Positions 9,029-17,486 of a DNA stretch of 64,000 bases are shown one piece after another (positions within the stretch are counted from its first letter, which is position 1; each line of letters opens with the position of its first letter). The DNA is taken from positions 903,977 through 967,976 of the forward strand of contig CAWJPW010000011.1 in the NCBI GenBank assembly GCA_963844845.1, read 5' to 3'. The notes below the pieces were generated by a model that saw only the letters and a list, made by a program, of their open reading frames with translations, was not told the origin of the DNA and searched no databases. Made by a program: the position numbers and the translations under genes. Source of the DNA: CAWJPW01 sp963844845. GTDB taxonomy: Bacteria > Acidobacteriota > Thermoanaerobaculia > Thermoanaerobaculales > Sulfomarinibacteraceae.

Positions 9029-10190
9029 CCGCCACTGTCACGGCCTGGCACCAGTAGTCATAGGCGAGTCCGTCGCGCCGGTGCACCGCGATGTCGAGCA
9101 CGTACTCACCGGGGGCGAGGTGGAGCGCAGGGTAGCGGCAGCGCACCTCGCCGTCGCCGGCCAGCCTCTCCGGCCGCAGGCCGTCCATCTGGGTGTTGTG
9201 CCCGCCGACGTGACTGCCGTCTCGACGGTGCCAGGCGATCCCGAACACGAAGTCCTCCACCGGCCGGACCGCGTGGTAGCGCACGTGCAGCGTGCAGTCG
9301 GCGCCCGAGGGCACGAGCTTGAGCGGCACTCCCCCCGAGGAGACCTCCACCGCGGTGATCTCGATGTCGCCGGTGCCCCAGCGCCGGCCCTCCTCCACCA
9401 CCCGGACCCCCTGTTGGGTCGACTCCTGCTTGCCCTCGTCACCACCGGCCACATCGGAGCGGTAGCGCGCCACCACCGCGTCCGCAGGCCCGTCCGCCAC
9501 CACCCGCCCACGATTCAGGTAGACCGCTCGCCCGGCGAGTTGGCACACCAAGTCGAGGTCGTGGGAGACCAGCACCATGGTCACCCCGAGCCTCCGCATG
9601 CGCGCGATGCGGTCGAGACATCGCCGGGTAAAGGCCGCGTCGCCCACCGCCAGCACCTCGTCGATGAGCAGGATGTCGGGATCCACCGCCACCGATACCG
9701 CGAACCCCAACCGCACGTACATGCCCGAGGAGTACGTCTTGACCGGCTGGTCGATGAAGTCACCGATGTCTGCAAAGGCCACGATGTCGGCAAGGCGGCG
9801 CTCGATCTCGGCCCGGGAGAGGCCGAGCAGCATGCCGTTGATGATGGCGTTCTCGCGGCCCGTGATCTCCGGGTGGAACCCGGCTCCAAGCTCGATCAGG
9901 GCTGTCACCCGACCATCGGCCGCCACCGTGCCGGCGGTGGGCCGGAGGATCCCGCTGATCAGCTTGAGGAGCGTCGACTTGCCCGAGCCGTTGGGGCCGA
10001 TGAGGGCGACCGCCTCGCCGGCGTCGATGTCCAGGTCGACGCCGTCGAGGGCCACGTGTCCCTCACCGGCGGCAAGCCCGCGCAGGAGGTCACGGTGGAG
10101 CAGGGCGCCCTTGAGGCTATTGAGCCGGCCACGCCGGCCGAGCCGGCGGAAGATCTTGGTCACCCCGCGGACGCTCACCGAGCCGTTCAC
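8949..10190 (-). CDS. Wzt-like polysaccharide ABC exporter ATPase with C-terminal glycan-binding domain
   Basis: 413 residues from a GTG start at 10190 that overlaps the permease stop (GTGA); the open frame continues upstream inside the permease gene. The ABC domain has Walker A GPNGSGKS (65-72), signature YSSGM (153-157), Walker B ILLIDE (173-178) and switch histidine 210. The RVTALIELGAGFHPEITGREN and IDEVLAVGDAAF segments are typical of the ABC-2 polysaccharide/O-antigen exporter class. Residues from about 270 form a beta-rich domain (EITAVEVSSGG, DFVFGIAWHRRDG, LAPGEYVLDIAVHRRDG), the Wzt_C type that recognises the non-reducing end of the exported glycan. With the upstream permease it should flip a finished lipid-linked glycan to the periplasm. 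Confidence 0.9.
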   Translation of the reverse strand: MNGSVSVRGVTKIFRRLGRRGRLNSLKGALLHRDLLRGLAAGEGHVALDGVDLDIDAGEAVALIGPNGSGKSTLLKLISGILRPTAGTVAADGRVTALIELGAGFHPEITGRENAIINGMLLGLSRAEIERRLADIVAFADIGDFIDQPVKTYSSGMYVRLGFAVSVAVDPDILLIDEVLAVGDAAFTRRCLDRIARMRRLGVTMVLVSHDLDLVCQLAGRAVYLNRGRVVADGPADAVVARYRSDVAGGDEGKQESTQQGVRVVEEGRRWGTGDIEITAVEVSSGGVPLKLVPSGADCTLHVRYHAVRPVEDFVFGIAWHRRDGSHVGGHNTQMDGLRPERLAGDGEVRCRYPALHLAPGEYVLDIAVHRRDGLAYDYWCQAVTVAVTAPVEWPGVWAPPHLWESDDPLWRP

Positions 10191-10981
10191 ACCGCCTCCA
10201 CCAGGGTGTCGCGCAGGCGGGTGAAGAGGCTGGAGCCAAGCGCGAAGACCACCACCGCCGCCACGCACGCCACCAGCCACGAGCCGAGCCCGGGCACCCG
10301 GCCGTCGAACGCGAGGGCGCGGTAGACCTCCACGACGCTGGTCATCGGGTTGAGCACCAGGATTCGGCGCAGACCTTCGGGCAGCCCTCGTAGCGAGTAG
10401 ATGATCGGCGACCCGAAGAAGAGCAGGTTGAGGAGGTGGCCGAGAAGATCGCGCAGGTCACGGAAGTGCACCGAGAGCGCCGCCACCATGAGCGCCGCTC
10501 CCATGGCCAGCACGATCCACGGCAGGAGGCCCAGCGGCAGGAGGACGATGGTCCACGGGAAGGGGTGGTGACCCGTAAGCGCCGCCGCGGCCAGGGCCGC
10601 GACCAGCACCGGGAGCGCCAGGAGGTGGTGCACAAGGTGCGAGATGACCGTGACCGCTGGGAAGATCTCCGGCGGGCACACGACCTTGGCTAGCAGGGCG
10701 CCGTTGTCAATCAGCGTCACCGCCGAGTCCAGCAGCGCGCCCGAGAAGAAGAGCCAGGGCAGGAGACCAGCGAAGAGGAAGAGGGGATAAGGACGTGCAC
10801 CCGCCATGCGCGGCTCGAACACGGTGGTGAACACCACGCTGTAGACCGCGAGCAGGAGGAGGGGGTTCAGCAGCGACCAGAAGTAGCCCAGCAGGGAGGC
10901 GCGGTACCGCGCCCCGAGGTCGCGGCGCACCAGCACCGCCACCAAGGCCCGGTGCCGCCACAGCAGGCGGAGCACGCCCAT
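10187..10981 (-). CDS. Wzm-like polysaccharide ABC exporter permease (ABC-2 type)
   Basis: 264 residues with six predicted membrane helices. The sequence starts with an amphipathic RRDLGARYRASLLGYFWSLL segment, the hallmark of TagG/Wzm ABC-2 permeases, and carries NPLLLLAVYSVVF, the FAGLLPWLFFSGALLDSAVTL and AKVVCPPEIFPA segments, and a closing FGSPIIYSLRGLPEGLRRILVLNPMT region. It overlaps the ATPase gene by 4 bp, so the two subunits are probably made in a fixed ratio. Only 14 bases separate it from the upstream periplasmic-binding-protein-like lipoprotein gene, so the three are likely cotranscribed. Confidence 0.9.
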   Translation of the reverse strand: MGVLRLLWRHRALVAVLVRRDLGARYRASLLGYFWSLLNPLLLLAVYSVVFTTVFEPRMAGARPYPLFLFAGLLPWLFFSGALLDSAVTLIDNGALLAKVVCPPEIFPAVTVISHLVHHLLALPVLVAALAAAALTGHHPFPWTIVLLPLGLLPWIVLAMGAALMVAALSVHFRDLRDLLGHLLNLLFFGSPIIYSLRGLPEGLRRILVLNPMTSVVEVYRALAFDGRVPGLGSWLVACVAAVVVFALGSSLFTRLRDTLVEAV

Positions 10982-10995
10982 CGATCGCAGCGCCG

Positions 10996-12183
10996 CTACT
11001 GCGAGGCGGAGGGACGCCTGCCCAGCAGGCCCCGCACCTCACGGAGGATACGATCCCGCTCCCCCTTGAGGAAGCGCTCGTAGCTCACCACCTGCCCGTC
11101 CTTGACGATGAACATCTTCGGGTAGTGCTTCACGTCGCCGTAGTCGTCGAACATGATCGGCCCGGTCACACCCTCGAACTCGGTGATACCGAAGTGCAGG
11201 GCCTTCTTGATCTCGGGAGTCTCGGGCGGCTTCGCGAGCTTCATGACCTCGATGACCAGGCGCATGGCGTCGTAGCCGTGCGCGGCGAAGATGTCGGGGG
11301 CGCGCTGGTAGGTGTCCATGTAGCGCTCGACGAAGTTCTTCACCACCGGTGCGTCGGAGGTCCGGTCGAAGGGCGGCAGCGGGAAGAACACCCCCTCGGC
11401 CAGCGCTCCGGCCTCCTGCAGCACCTTGCCGCTGTAGAACGCGGAGGTGGTGACGATCTTGCCCTTGTAGCTCTGCTTGCGTAGGTGCTTGAGCACCTCG
11501 AGGATGTCGTTGGCGTAGCCGACCACGTACACCGCTTCGGGCTCGCTGCCGAGAAGCACGTCCACCGACTTCTGCCTCCAGTCGGCATCCGACAGCGATA
11601 CGCGGCCCACCACCTTGCCCCCGAGGTTCGTCTCGTACTGCTGGCGGAACTCCGGCTCGATGCCACGCACGTAGCCGGTGTCGCCGGCGTACATGAGCAC
11701 GGTGGGCGCATTCAGGGTGTCGTAGATGAACTGGCCGGCGCGGCTCCCCTCGAGCTCGTCGGAGGGGTAGATGCGGTAGAAGAGCTTGCTCTTCTTCGCG
11801 AGATCCGGGGCCGAGGCCGACGGCGACAGGCAGATGGTGTCGGTCGCGTCGAGCACCGGGAGAAGGGCCCTGGCGACGTCACTGGTGGCCCCACCGATCA
11901 CCATCTTGACGCCCTTGTCCTTCACCATCGCGCGAAACTCGCGGCCCGCCACCTCGGTGTCGGACTGGCTGTCGCCCCACACCACCGCGAACCCCTCGGG
12001 AAGGGTATTCTTCTCACGCGCCTCGGTGAGGGCGACCCGGATGCCGCTCTCGATGGATTCGCCGTAGGTGCTGGCCGAGCCGGTCGTAGGGAGCAGCACA
12101 CCCACCACCGGCTTGGCGGCACACCCTCCCAGGAGGCCGATACCGAGCACGATGGATGCTGTGATCAGGAGCTTGCGGCACAT
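10996..12183 (-). CDS. LivK-type (Peripla_BP_6) substrate-binding-like lipoprotein
   Basis: 395 residues from the ATG at 12183, which has GGAGGCG about eight bases upstream. The signal MCRKLLITASIVLGIGLLGGC is a lipoprotein leader with lipobox LGGC. The mature part has the type I periplasmic-binding fold of branched-chain amino acid receptors: VGVLLPTTGSASTYGESIESGIRVAL, VIGGATSDVARALLPVLD, then SPSASAP and FYRIYPSDELEG. No Liv permease or ATPase genes are nearby. It lies 61 bases after rsmI and 14 before the Wzm-like gene. LpoA, the outer-membrane activator of PBP1A, has this fold in its C-terminal domain and is also encoded beside rsmI in enterobacteria, so a cell-wall regulatory role is as plausible as transport. 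Confidence 0.8.
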   Translation of the reverse strand: MCRKLLITASIVLGIGLLGGCAAKPVVGVLLPTTGSASTYGESIESGIRVALTEAREKNTLPEGFAVVWGDSQSDTEVAGREFRAMVKDKGVKMVIGGATSDVARALLPVLDATDTICLSPSASAPDLAKKSKLFYRIYPSDELEGSRAGQFIYDTLNAPTVLMYAGDTGYVRGIEPEFRQQYETNLGGKVVGRVSLSDADWRQKSVDVLLGSEPEAVYVVGYANDILEVLKHLRKQSYKGKIVTTSAFYSGKVLQEAGALAEGVFFPLPPFDRTSDAPVVKNFVERYMDTYQRAPDIFAAHGYDAMRLVIEVMKLAKPPETPEIKKALHFGITEFEGVTGPIMFDDYGDVKHYPKMFIVKDGQVVSYERFLKGERDRILREVRGLLGRRPSASQ

Positions 12184-12244
12184 GTTCTCGCCTCCACTGC
12201 CCACGGGCAGGCACAGAGTACCACAGGGATTGGGCTCAACGGCT

Positions 12245-13105
12245 TCAGCCCGCGGGCCTCGTCTCATCCTCGAGGAGAAGCTGGTACAGCTCACGCCGGG
12301 ACAATCCGAGGCGGCGCGCCGCAGCTCGCATCGCCTCGCTCCGCGCCATGCCCGCGCCCAGAGCCTCGTCGTAGGCGGAACGCGCCCGTGCCGGGTCCAC
12401 CGCACCGGTCGGCGCCGCCGGCGCCGGGCCGACGACCAGCACGTACTCGCCGCGCGGCCGCTTCACCTCGGGGCCGGCCGCCAGCTCCTCCAGGGTCGCC
12501 ACCAGGGCCCGCTCGTGGGTCTTGCTGAGCTCCGCCAGCAAGGTCGCCGGCCGCCCACCGCCCAGCCCCCGCGCCAGGTCCTCCAGCTCGACCGCCAGCC
12601 GATGGGGAGAGAGCAGCACAACCAGCGTCCCAGGAACGAGGGCTAGCTCCGCCACCCTGGCCCGGCGCGTCCCCCCCTGGGGCGGCAGAAAGCCCACCAG
12701 CACCGCCGGGAGAGGCGGCTGGCCGGAGGCCGCCAACGCCGCAGTGAACGCCGACGGTCCCGGCACGCTGTGCACTCCGAGGCCGCGGCGCCGGGCCTCG
12801 CGCACCAGCGTGAACCCGGGATCCGAGAGGACCGGTGTGCCCGCGTCGCTCACCAGCGCCACCTGGCGCCCGCACTCCAGATCGTCCAGGGCGCGAGCCG
12901 CGGCGCGCTCCTCGTTGTGGGCGTGGAGGCTGCGCAGGCGCCGGCCGGCCGGGATCCCGACGCTCGACAGCAGGGCTCGCGTCCGCCGCGTGTCCTCAGC
13001 GAGAAGTACGTCCGCCTCGGCCAGTACCTCACGGGCGCGCGGAGCGAGGTCCCCGAGTGTGCCGATCGGGGTCGCGACGATCCAGAGGCTGCCTGCGGCG
13101 CTCAT
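12245..13105 (-). CDS. rsmI: 16S rRNA (cytidine(1402)-2'-O)-methyltransferase RsmI
   Basis: 286 residues. The ATG at 13105 has GGAG nine bases upstream and gives the standard family start MSAAGSLWIVATPIGTLGDL; longer upstream frames have no such fit. Family motifs include LLAEDTRRTRALL, SLHAHNE, ALVSDAGTPVLSDPG (the tetrapyrrole-methylase-like SAM site) and VPGPSAFTAALAASG. The enzyme methylates the ribose of C1402 in the 30S decoding centre. It leads a minus-strand run that continues with the LivK-like lipoprotein and the glycan exporter. It diverges from the SurA-like gene with 75 bases between the starts. Confidence 0.93.
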   Translation of the reverse strand: MSAAGSLWIVATPIGTLGDLAPRAREVLAEADVLLAEDTRRTRALLSSVGIPAGRRLRSLHAHNEERAAARALDDLECGRQVALVSDAGTPVLSDPGFTLVREARRRGLGVHSVPGPSAFTAALAASGQPPLPAVLVGFLPPQGGTRRARVAELALVPGTLVVLLSPHRLAVELEDLARGLGGGRPATLLAELSKTHERALVATLEELAAGPEVKRPRGEYVLVVGPAPAAPTGAVDPARARSAYDEALGAGMARSEAMRAAARRLGLSRRELYQLLLEDETRPAG

Positions 13106-13180
13106 CGATGGGATCTCCAGCGGCCGCGACCACGGGCAGGCGCCCGGGGGTGCGCACGACCGGTTGCTATGATACCAGCC

Positions 13181-13804
13181 GTGAGCGGCCTCGCTCTTTC
13201 GCTCGCCCTGGCCCTGGCGGCCGCGGTCGGCCCGCCGGCGACACACACTTCTCCCCGTGTGCTGGAGGAGGTCGTGGCGGTGGTGGGCGACGCACCCCTC
13301 CTCGCCAGCGATCTCGAGCTAGCCCGCCTGGCCGGGATCCAGGGCGAGGGCGACGACGTGCTCGCCGCCCTGATCCGGCTCGAGGTGGAGTACCGCGACC
13401 TCGAGGCATCAGGAGCGCTCTACCGCATCCAGGTGGATCCCGAAGCCACCGAGGTCCGGTTCGCCGAGCGCGCGGGAGGTCGCGCGGCTCTGGAGCAGGC
13501 CCTGCAGGCGCGCGGCCTGGCGTGGGCCGACCTCAGATTGCTCGCCCTCCGCGTGGCAAGCGTCGACGCCTACGTCAACCAGCGTCTGCGCCCGCGCATC
13601 CACGTCACCACCGAGGAGCTCCGCGCGGAGTACCGTGACGCGCTGGTGCCCCGGCTCGCCGCCCAGGGGGTCGCCGCGCCACCGCTTGCCGACGTGCGCG
13701 AGCAGCTGGAGAGGCTGCTCGTGGAGCGTCGTCTCAACCAGGAGATCGCGGGCTGGCTGGCGCAGGCGCGGGAGAGGCTGGGAGTGACCCGCTTCGCTCC
13801 GTGA
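13181..13804 (+). CDS. SurA N-terminal-like periplasmic protein without a PPIase domain
   Basis: 207 residues from GTG 13181. The -10-like TATGAT at 13168-13173 ends seven bases before this codon and actually contains the alternative ATG at 13169, so a leaderless GTG start is preferred. Residues 1-25 form a signal peptide. The mature part begins VLEEVVAVVGDAPLLASDLELARLAG, the typical SurA N-terminal strand and helix (ivavVn.. i..sdl), followed by helices and the pair RPRIHVTTEELRAEYRD near the C terminus. The parvulin PPIase domains of SurA/PpiC are absent. It is probably a periplasmic chaperone or holdase. Its 3' end overlaps the convergent lytic transglycosylase gene by 71 bases. Confidence 0.65.
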   Translation: MSGLALSLALALAAAVGPPATHTSPRVLEEVVAVVGDAPLLASDLELARLAGIQGEGDDVLAALIRLEVEYRDLEASGALYRIQVDPEATEVRFAERAGGRAALEQALQARGLAWADLRLLALRVASVDAYVNQRLRPRIHVTTEELRAEYRDALVPRLAAQGVAAPPLADVREQLERLLVERRLNQEIAGWLAQARERLGVTRFAP

Positions 13805-15968
13805 CCGGGCCGGGCTCGACGAGGGCGTACATGGCGGCGGACGCCAGCACCCGCGCCGCGTACCCGCGGGTCGCCGAAAAGGAGACCGTCAGGAGGAAGC
13901 GCTCGTCCGTGCAGCCCGGACCGCACTCCGCCAGCCAGAGGCGGGTCTGCGCTTCGCCCGCGTTGTACGCTGCCACCGCCGGCGCCCAGCGCCTGCCGAA
14001 GCCCGCCAGCAGCCGACTCAGCTCGATGCTGCCCAGGCGGAGCGCCACCGTCGGCCGGAAGAGGTCCTCCGGGTCCGGAGCCGGCTGGCCCACCGAAGCC
14101 GTCGCCAGGGACGCGGTTGCAGGCATCAGCTGGGTCAAGCCGCGAGCGCCCACCCGGGAGAGGGCGGTGGCGTCCCAGCGCGACTCCTCGCGCACCAGCC
14201 CGGCCAGCAGCTGCCAGGGCACCCCACGATCCCCGGCCAGCTCCTGCACCGCGGTTCGCCAGGACTCGGGCAGGGGGTAGAGAAGCCGCTGCAGCTCCGG
14301 CGGCAGCGCGGCCCCCGGATAGCCCGGCCACCCCCGGCCACGAGCCGACTCCGCCAGACGGATGGCCCGGCGGGTCTCACCCAGCTCGAGCAGCCGAGCG
14401 GCGCTCCACAACGCCGCGTCATTCGCGGGGAAGCCGTCGGGATCCCAGCGCGCGGCCTCCTCGCGAAGACCAAGCCGCCAGAGGTTCTGCGCAAGGCCCG
14501 GCGGGAAGGCGGGGCTGCCCGGTTGCACTCCGGCAGCCGCGTCGACCGCCCGCGACGGAAGCCGACGCAAAGCGGGCTCGAGCCGTGCCCAGCGCGCCTT
14601 CAGCTCGTCCACGGCGGCGCCACTCGCAACAGCCATCTCACGAAGGACTCGCGCCCGCCAGGTCTCGAGCAGCGGCGCGGGCAAGGCCGCCGCCAGCGCC
14701 CGTGCGCGGGCGCTCCAAAAGTCGTCGAGCTCGACGCCTGCTGCCTCTTCGAGCAGCCGGACAGCACCCTTGGGGTCGTCTCCCGCCAGTGCAAGCTCGG
14801 CCGCCAGCACTCGCGCAGGCCCGCGCCAGGCGGGGTCGCACACCCCCTCAAGCCGTCGCCGCGCCGACCCGGCGCGCGCCTGCCGGAGGTCGTCGAGGGC
14901 GAGCAGCACCTCGCCACGATCGCGATCGTCGCGGTGGCGTACACCGGCCTGCACCCGCTCGGCCTCGTCCGCGCGATGGAGCCGGAGGAGTAGCCGCAGC
15001 TGGAAGAGTCGGCGGCCGTCGCTGTCGCGGGCGCTACGCGCCCGTCGCGCCGCCCTCAGGGCGCCGTCCAGGTCGCCGCCGAGCTCGAGGGCCCTGGCCA
15101 GGTGCACCTCCAGGTCGGCGCGGTCGGAGCGCCGCCGGCACCGGGTCAGCGCCCGCCGATACCAGGCCGCCGCCTCCTCCCAGCGGTCAACACGGAACGC
15201 GCAGCGGCCGCGCAGGAACGCCACCCGCCACCTCGGCGCCCCCACCGGCCGTCGTCGTTCGACTGCCTCCAGCACCGGAATGGCGCTGCTGTACAGAGCG
15301 TGGCGGTAAAGCGCCTGGGCCGCCGGCCAAAGGGTGTGGGTGTCCAGCATGCCCGTGGCGAGCAGCCTGGTGGTGGCCTCCAGCGCCGTCCGGTCTCCGG
15401 TCTCCGCCTCGAGGAGGCGGCGCAGCCGCCGCGGCGTGCGGGGGTCGCCTGGAACCGCCAGCGCGAGCTCGAGGCGGCGCCGGCTCGTGGTCGGAAGAAG
15501 GCTCCCTGCGCGGCGCAGCTCGGCGCGCCGCGCCTCGTCGAGCCGGGGCGCGGCCGCCTCCACCACGGCGAGGGCCGCGTCGCGCACCCGCGGGGTTCCT
15601 CCGGAGCTCAGGACCGACTGCATCAGGTCCGCCGCCCGCTCGGGCTGCTCACCCACGACCAGCTCCCCCAGCTCCACCCGCGCCACCGCGCCCAGCTCGC
15701 CGGAGTCGTCGGCGGCCCGGGCGAGCGCGTCGAGGAGCAGGTCGCGCTCTCCCAGCCGATGAGCGGCTGCGGCGACGACGAGCGCCTCGTCGGGGCGCAG
15801 CGGGAGCTGCCGGCTCCGCGCCCGAGCGACGCCGAGAATGGTCTCCCAGCGCCCCGCTCGGGCCAGCTCGACCAGGCCCGCGGTACCGGGCCGTGGCCAC
15901 AGCGCCGCCAGGACAATCACGGCCACAGGAATCCTTCTCGTCACCCCCCAGGTGTACCACCGCGCCAC
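13734..15968 (-). CDS. Soluble lytic murein transglycosylase (Slt70-like)
   Basis: 744 residues from GTG 15968; another GTG at 15944 would shorten the signal region (TRRIPVAVIVLAALW) by eight residues and is equally possible. A long alpha-helical superhelix with TPR-like repeats (residues ~30-560) precedes the GH23 catalytic domain near residue 590: VREESRWDATALSRVGARGLTQLMPATA holds the catalytic Glu in the ES motif and the GLTQLMP motif, followed by AVAAYNAGE. It cleaves glycan strands of peptidoglycan to 1,6-anhydromuropeptides in the periplasm. The C-terminal tail is Pro/Ser/Ala-rich, and its last 71 bases overlap the convergent SurA-like gene, so that tail may be a recent extension. Confidence 0.88.
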   Translation of the reverse strand: MARWYTWGVTRRIPVAVIVLAALWPRPGTAGLVELARAGRWETILGVARARSRQLPLRPDEALVVAAAAHRLGERDLLLDALARAADDSGELGAVARVELGELVVGEQPERAADLMQSVLSSGGTPRVRDAALAVVEAAAPRLDEARRAELRRAGSLLPTTSRRRLELALAVPGDPRTPRRLRRLLEAETGDRTALEATTRLLATGMLDTHTLWPAAQALYRHALYSSAIPVLEAVERRRPVGAPRWRVAFLRGRCAFRVDRWEEAAAWYRRALTRCRRRSDRADLEVHLARALELGGDLDGALRAARRARSARDSDGRRLFQLRLLLRLHRADEAERVQAGVRHRDDRDRGEVLLALDDLRQARAGSARRRLEGVCDPAWRGPARVLAAELALAGDDPKGAVRLLEEAAGVELDDFWSARARALAAALPAPLLETWRARVLREMAVASGAAVDELKARWARLEPALRRLPSRAVDAAAGVQPGSPAFPPGLAQNLWRLGLREEAARWDPDGFPANDAALWSAARLLELGETRRAIRLAESARGRGWPGYPGAALPPELQRLLYPLPESWRTAVQELAGDRGVPWQLLAGLVREESRWDATALSRVGARGLTQLMPATASLATASVGQPAPDPEDLFRPTVALRLGSIELSRLLAGFGRRWAPAVAAYNAGEAQTRLWLAECGPGCTDERFLLTVSFSATRGYAARVLASAAMYALVEPGPVTERSGSLPASPAPAPASPRSPG

Positions 15969-15988
15969 GCCGCTGTCACCGACGGTGG

Positions 15989-16016
15989 TTGCCCGACGCT
16001 TCAGGTTGTGGATAAT
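15989..16016 (+). promoter_or_regulatory. Probable trxB promoter overlapping a consensus DnaA box
   Basis: TTGCCC (15989-15994), a 16-base spacer and GATAAT (16011-16016) form a good vegetative promoter about 90 bases before trxB. TGTGGATAA at 16007-16015 is the exact reverse complement of the DnaA box TTATCCACA and covers the -10, so DnaA binding would compete with RNA polymerase. Confidence 0.5.
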
Positions 16017-16105
16017 GCGAGTGCGCGCTGCGGGGCCGCGGCCCGCGACGTCCCCGCCTTCGTCACCCTCGCCCGACCGGGCGGAGCATCGGAAGTGAGA
16101 TTTCC

Positions 16106-17050
16106 ATGAGTGATAGCCACGTCAAGGTCCTGATCATCGGCTCCGGTTGCGCCGGCCTCACCGCTGCCGTCTACACCGCCAGGGCGCGTCTCGAGCCTCT
16201 GGTCATCGAGGGCATGCAGCCCGGCGGGCAGCTCACCATCACGACCGAGGTGGAGAACTTCCCGGGGTTCCCCGAGGGGATCATGGGCCCCGAGCTCATG
16301 CAGCGGGCCAAGGCACAGGCCGAGCGCTTCGGTACCCGTTTCAGGTTCGACGAGGTCACCGGAGTCGAGCTGGGCCAGCGGCCCTTCACGGTGCACACCG
16401 CCGGTTCGGGTTCGCTCACCGCCGACGCCCTCATCGTCGCCTCGGGTGCCTCGGCCAGACTGCTGGGGCTTCCTGCGGAGAAGGAGCTGATGGGCTACGG
16501 CGTGTCCGCCTGTGCCACCTGCGACGGCTTCTTCTTCCGCGATCGCGATGTCGTGATCGTCGGCGGCGGCGACACCGCCATGGAAGAGGCGACCTTCCTC
16601 ACCCGCTTCGCCTCCAAGGTCACCGTCATCCATCGCCGGGGCGAGCTGCGGGCGTCGAAGATCATGCAGCAGCGGGCCGCCGCTAACTCCAAGATCGACT
16701 TCGTCTGGCACACCGTCGTCACCGACGTCATCGGCAGCCGTGACGGCGGCGTCACCGGCCTCCGGCTGCGCAACCTCGAGACCGGGGACGAGTACGAGCA
16801 CCCCACACAAGGCCTGTTCGTCGCCATCGGCCACAAACCCAACACTGAGCTCTTCAGGGGCGTTCTGGAGATGGACGAGCGCGGCTACCTCAAGACAACG
16901 CCCGGCACGGCACGAACCGCCGTGCCCGGCGTCTGGGCCTGCGGCGACGTGCAAGACGCCTACTACCGCCAGGCGATCACTGCCGCCGGAACCGGCTGCA
17001 TGGCGGCCATCGAGTGCGAGCGGTGGCTCGCGGAGCAGGGTGTAGAATAG
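16106..17050 (+). CDS. trxB: Thioredoxin reductase
   Basis: 314 residues, the usual length. The N-terminal FAD-binding motif is GSGCAG (12-17), where most homologues have Pro instead of Cys15; the EVENFPGFPEGI segment, the redox-active CATC (136-139), the NADPH-binding GGGDTAMEEA (153 onward) with HRRGELRASK, and the C-terminal GVWACGDVQD FAD motif are all present. It passes electrons from NADPH to thioredoxin in the cytoplasm. The ATG at 16106 has a weak GGAAG 13 bases upstream. The Fe-S carrier and def genes follow on the same strand with gaps of 99 and 7 bases. Confidence 0.95.
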   Translation: MSDSHVKVLIIGSGCAGLTAAVYTARARLEPLVIEGMQPGGQLTITTEVENFPGFPEGIMGPELMQRAKAQAERFGTRFRFDEVTGVELGQRPFTVHTAGSGSLTADALIVASGASARLLGLPAEKELMGYGVSACATCDGFFFRDRDVVIVGGGDTAMEEATFLTRFASKVTVIHRRGELRASKIMQQRAAANSKIDFVWHTVVTDVIGSRDGGVTGLRLRNLETGDEYEHPTQGLFVAIGHKPNTELFRGVLEMDERGYLKTTPGTARTAVPGVWACGDVQDAYYRQAITAAGTGCMAAIECERWLAEQGVE

Positions 17051-17149
17051 CCGGCCGACCGGCCGCCGCCGATCGCGTGGCAGCTCGCTGGTCGAGATCA
17101 GGAATAGGTGCGAACGACTTGCCGTTCTCCGCGACGGCGGGAGGTATGA

Positions 17150-17479
17150 ATGATCGCGTTTTCCGACAAGGCCATGACAAAGGTGAAGGAGTTCGCCTCG
17201 CAGATGCCCGAGGCCGACGGTAAAGACCTCCGCATCTTCATCCAGGGCGTGGGCTGCTCGGGCTTCGCCTACGGCTTCACCTTCGACGAGCTGCGCGACG
17301 GCGACACCGTCGTCGAGACCGGCGACCTCAAGGTCCTCGTGGATTCTCAAAGTGCACCCTACCTAGACGGCGCGTCGGTGGACTTCGTGGACGACTCCCG
17401 CGGCTCCGGCTTCACCGTGGAGAACCCCAACGAGCCCGAGACGTCGGGCGGCTGCGGCGGCGGCTGCAGCTGCGGGTGA
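17150..17479 (+). CDS. A-type iron-sulfur cluster carrier (HesB/IscA/ErpA family)
   Basis: 109 residues with GGGAGG before the ATG. The HesB-family cysteines are present: Cys36 in GVGCSG and the C-terminal pair Cys106-Ser-Cys108, plus an extra Cys102 in GGCGGGCSCG, a longer glycine-rich tail than the usual CGCG. It also has LVDSQSAPYLDGASVDFVDD, typical of the family. The protein would accept and pass on Fe-S clusters. No other isc/suf genes are in the window, so assignment to IscA, ErpA or SufA is not possible. It lies between trxB and def, a redox and protein-maturation context. Confidence 0.88.
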   Translation: MIAFSDKAMTKVKEFASQMPEADGKDLRIFIQGVGCSGFAYGFTFDELRDGDTVVETGDLKVLVDSQSAPYLDGASVDFVDDSRGSGFTVENPNEPETSGGCGGGCSCG

Positions 17480-17486
17480 GCCTGGC

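Noticed and set aside
10996..12183. Branched-chain amino acid ABC transporter operon
   Set aside because: Only the binding-protein-like lipoprotein is present; the adjacent ABC genes are ABC-2 polysaccharide exporter type, not LivHMGF.
14117..16015. Long plus-strand open frame (632 codons) opposite the lytic transglycosylase gene
   Set aside because: Arg/Pro/Ala-rich shadow of a clear gene on the other strand, no domain and no ribosome binding site.
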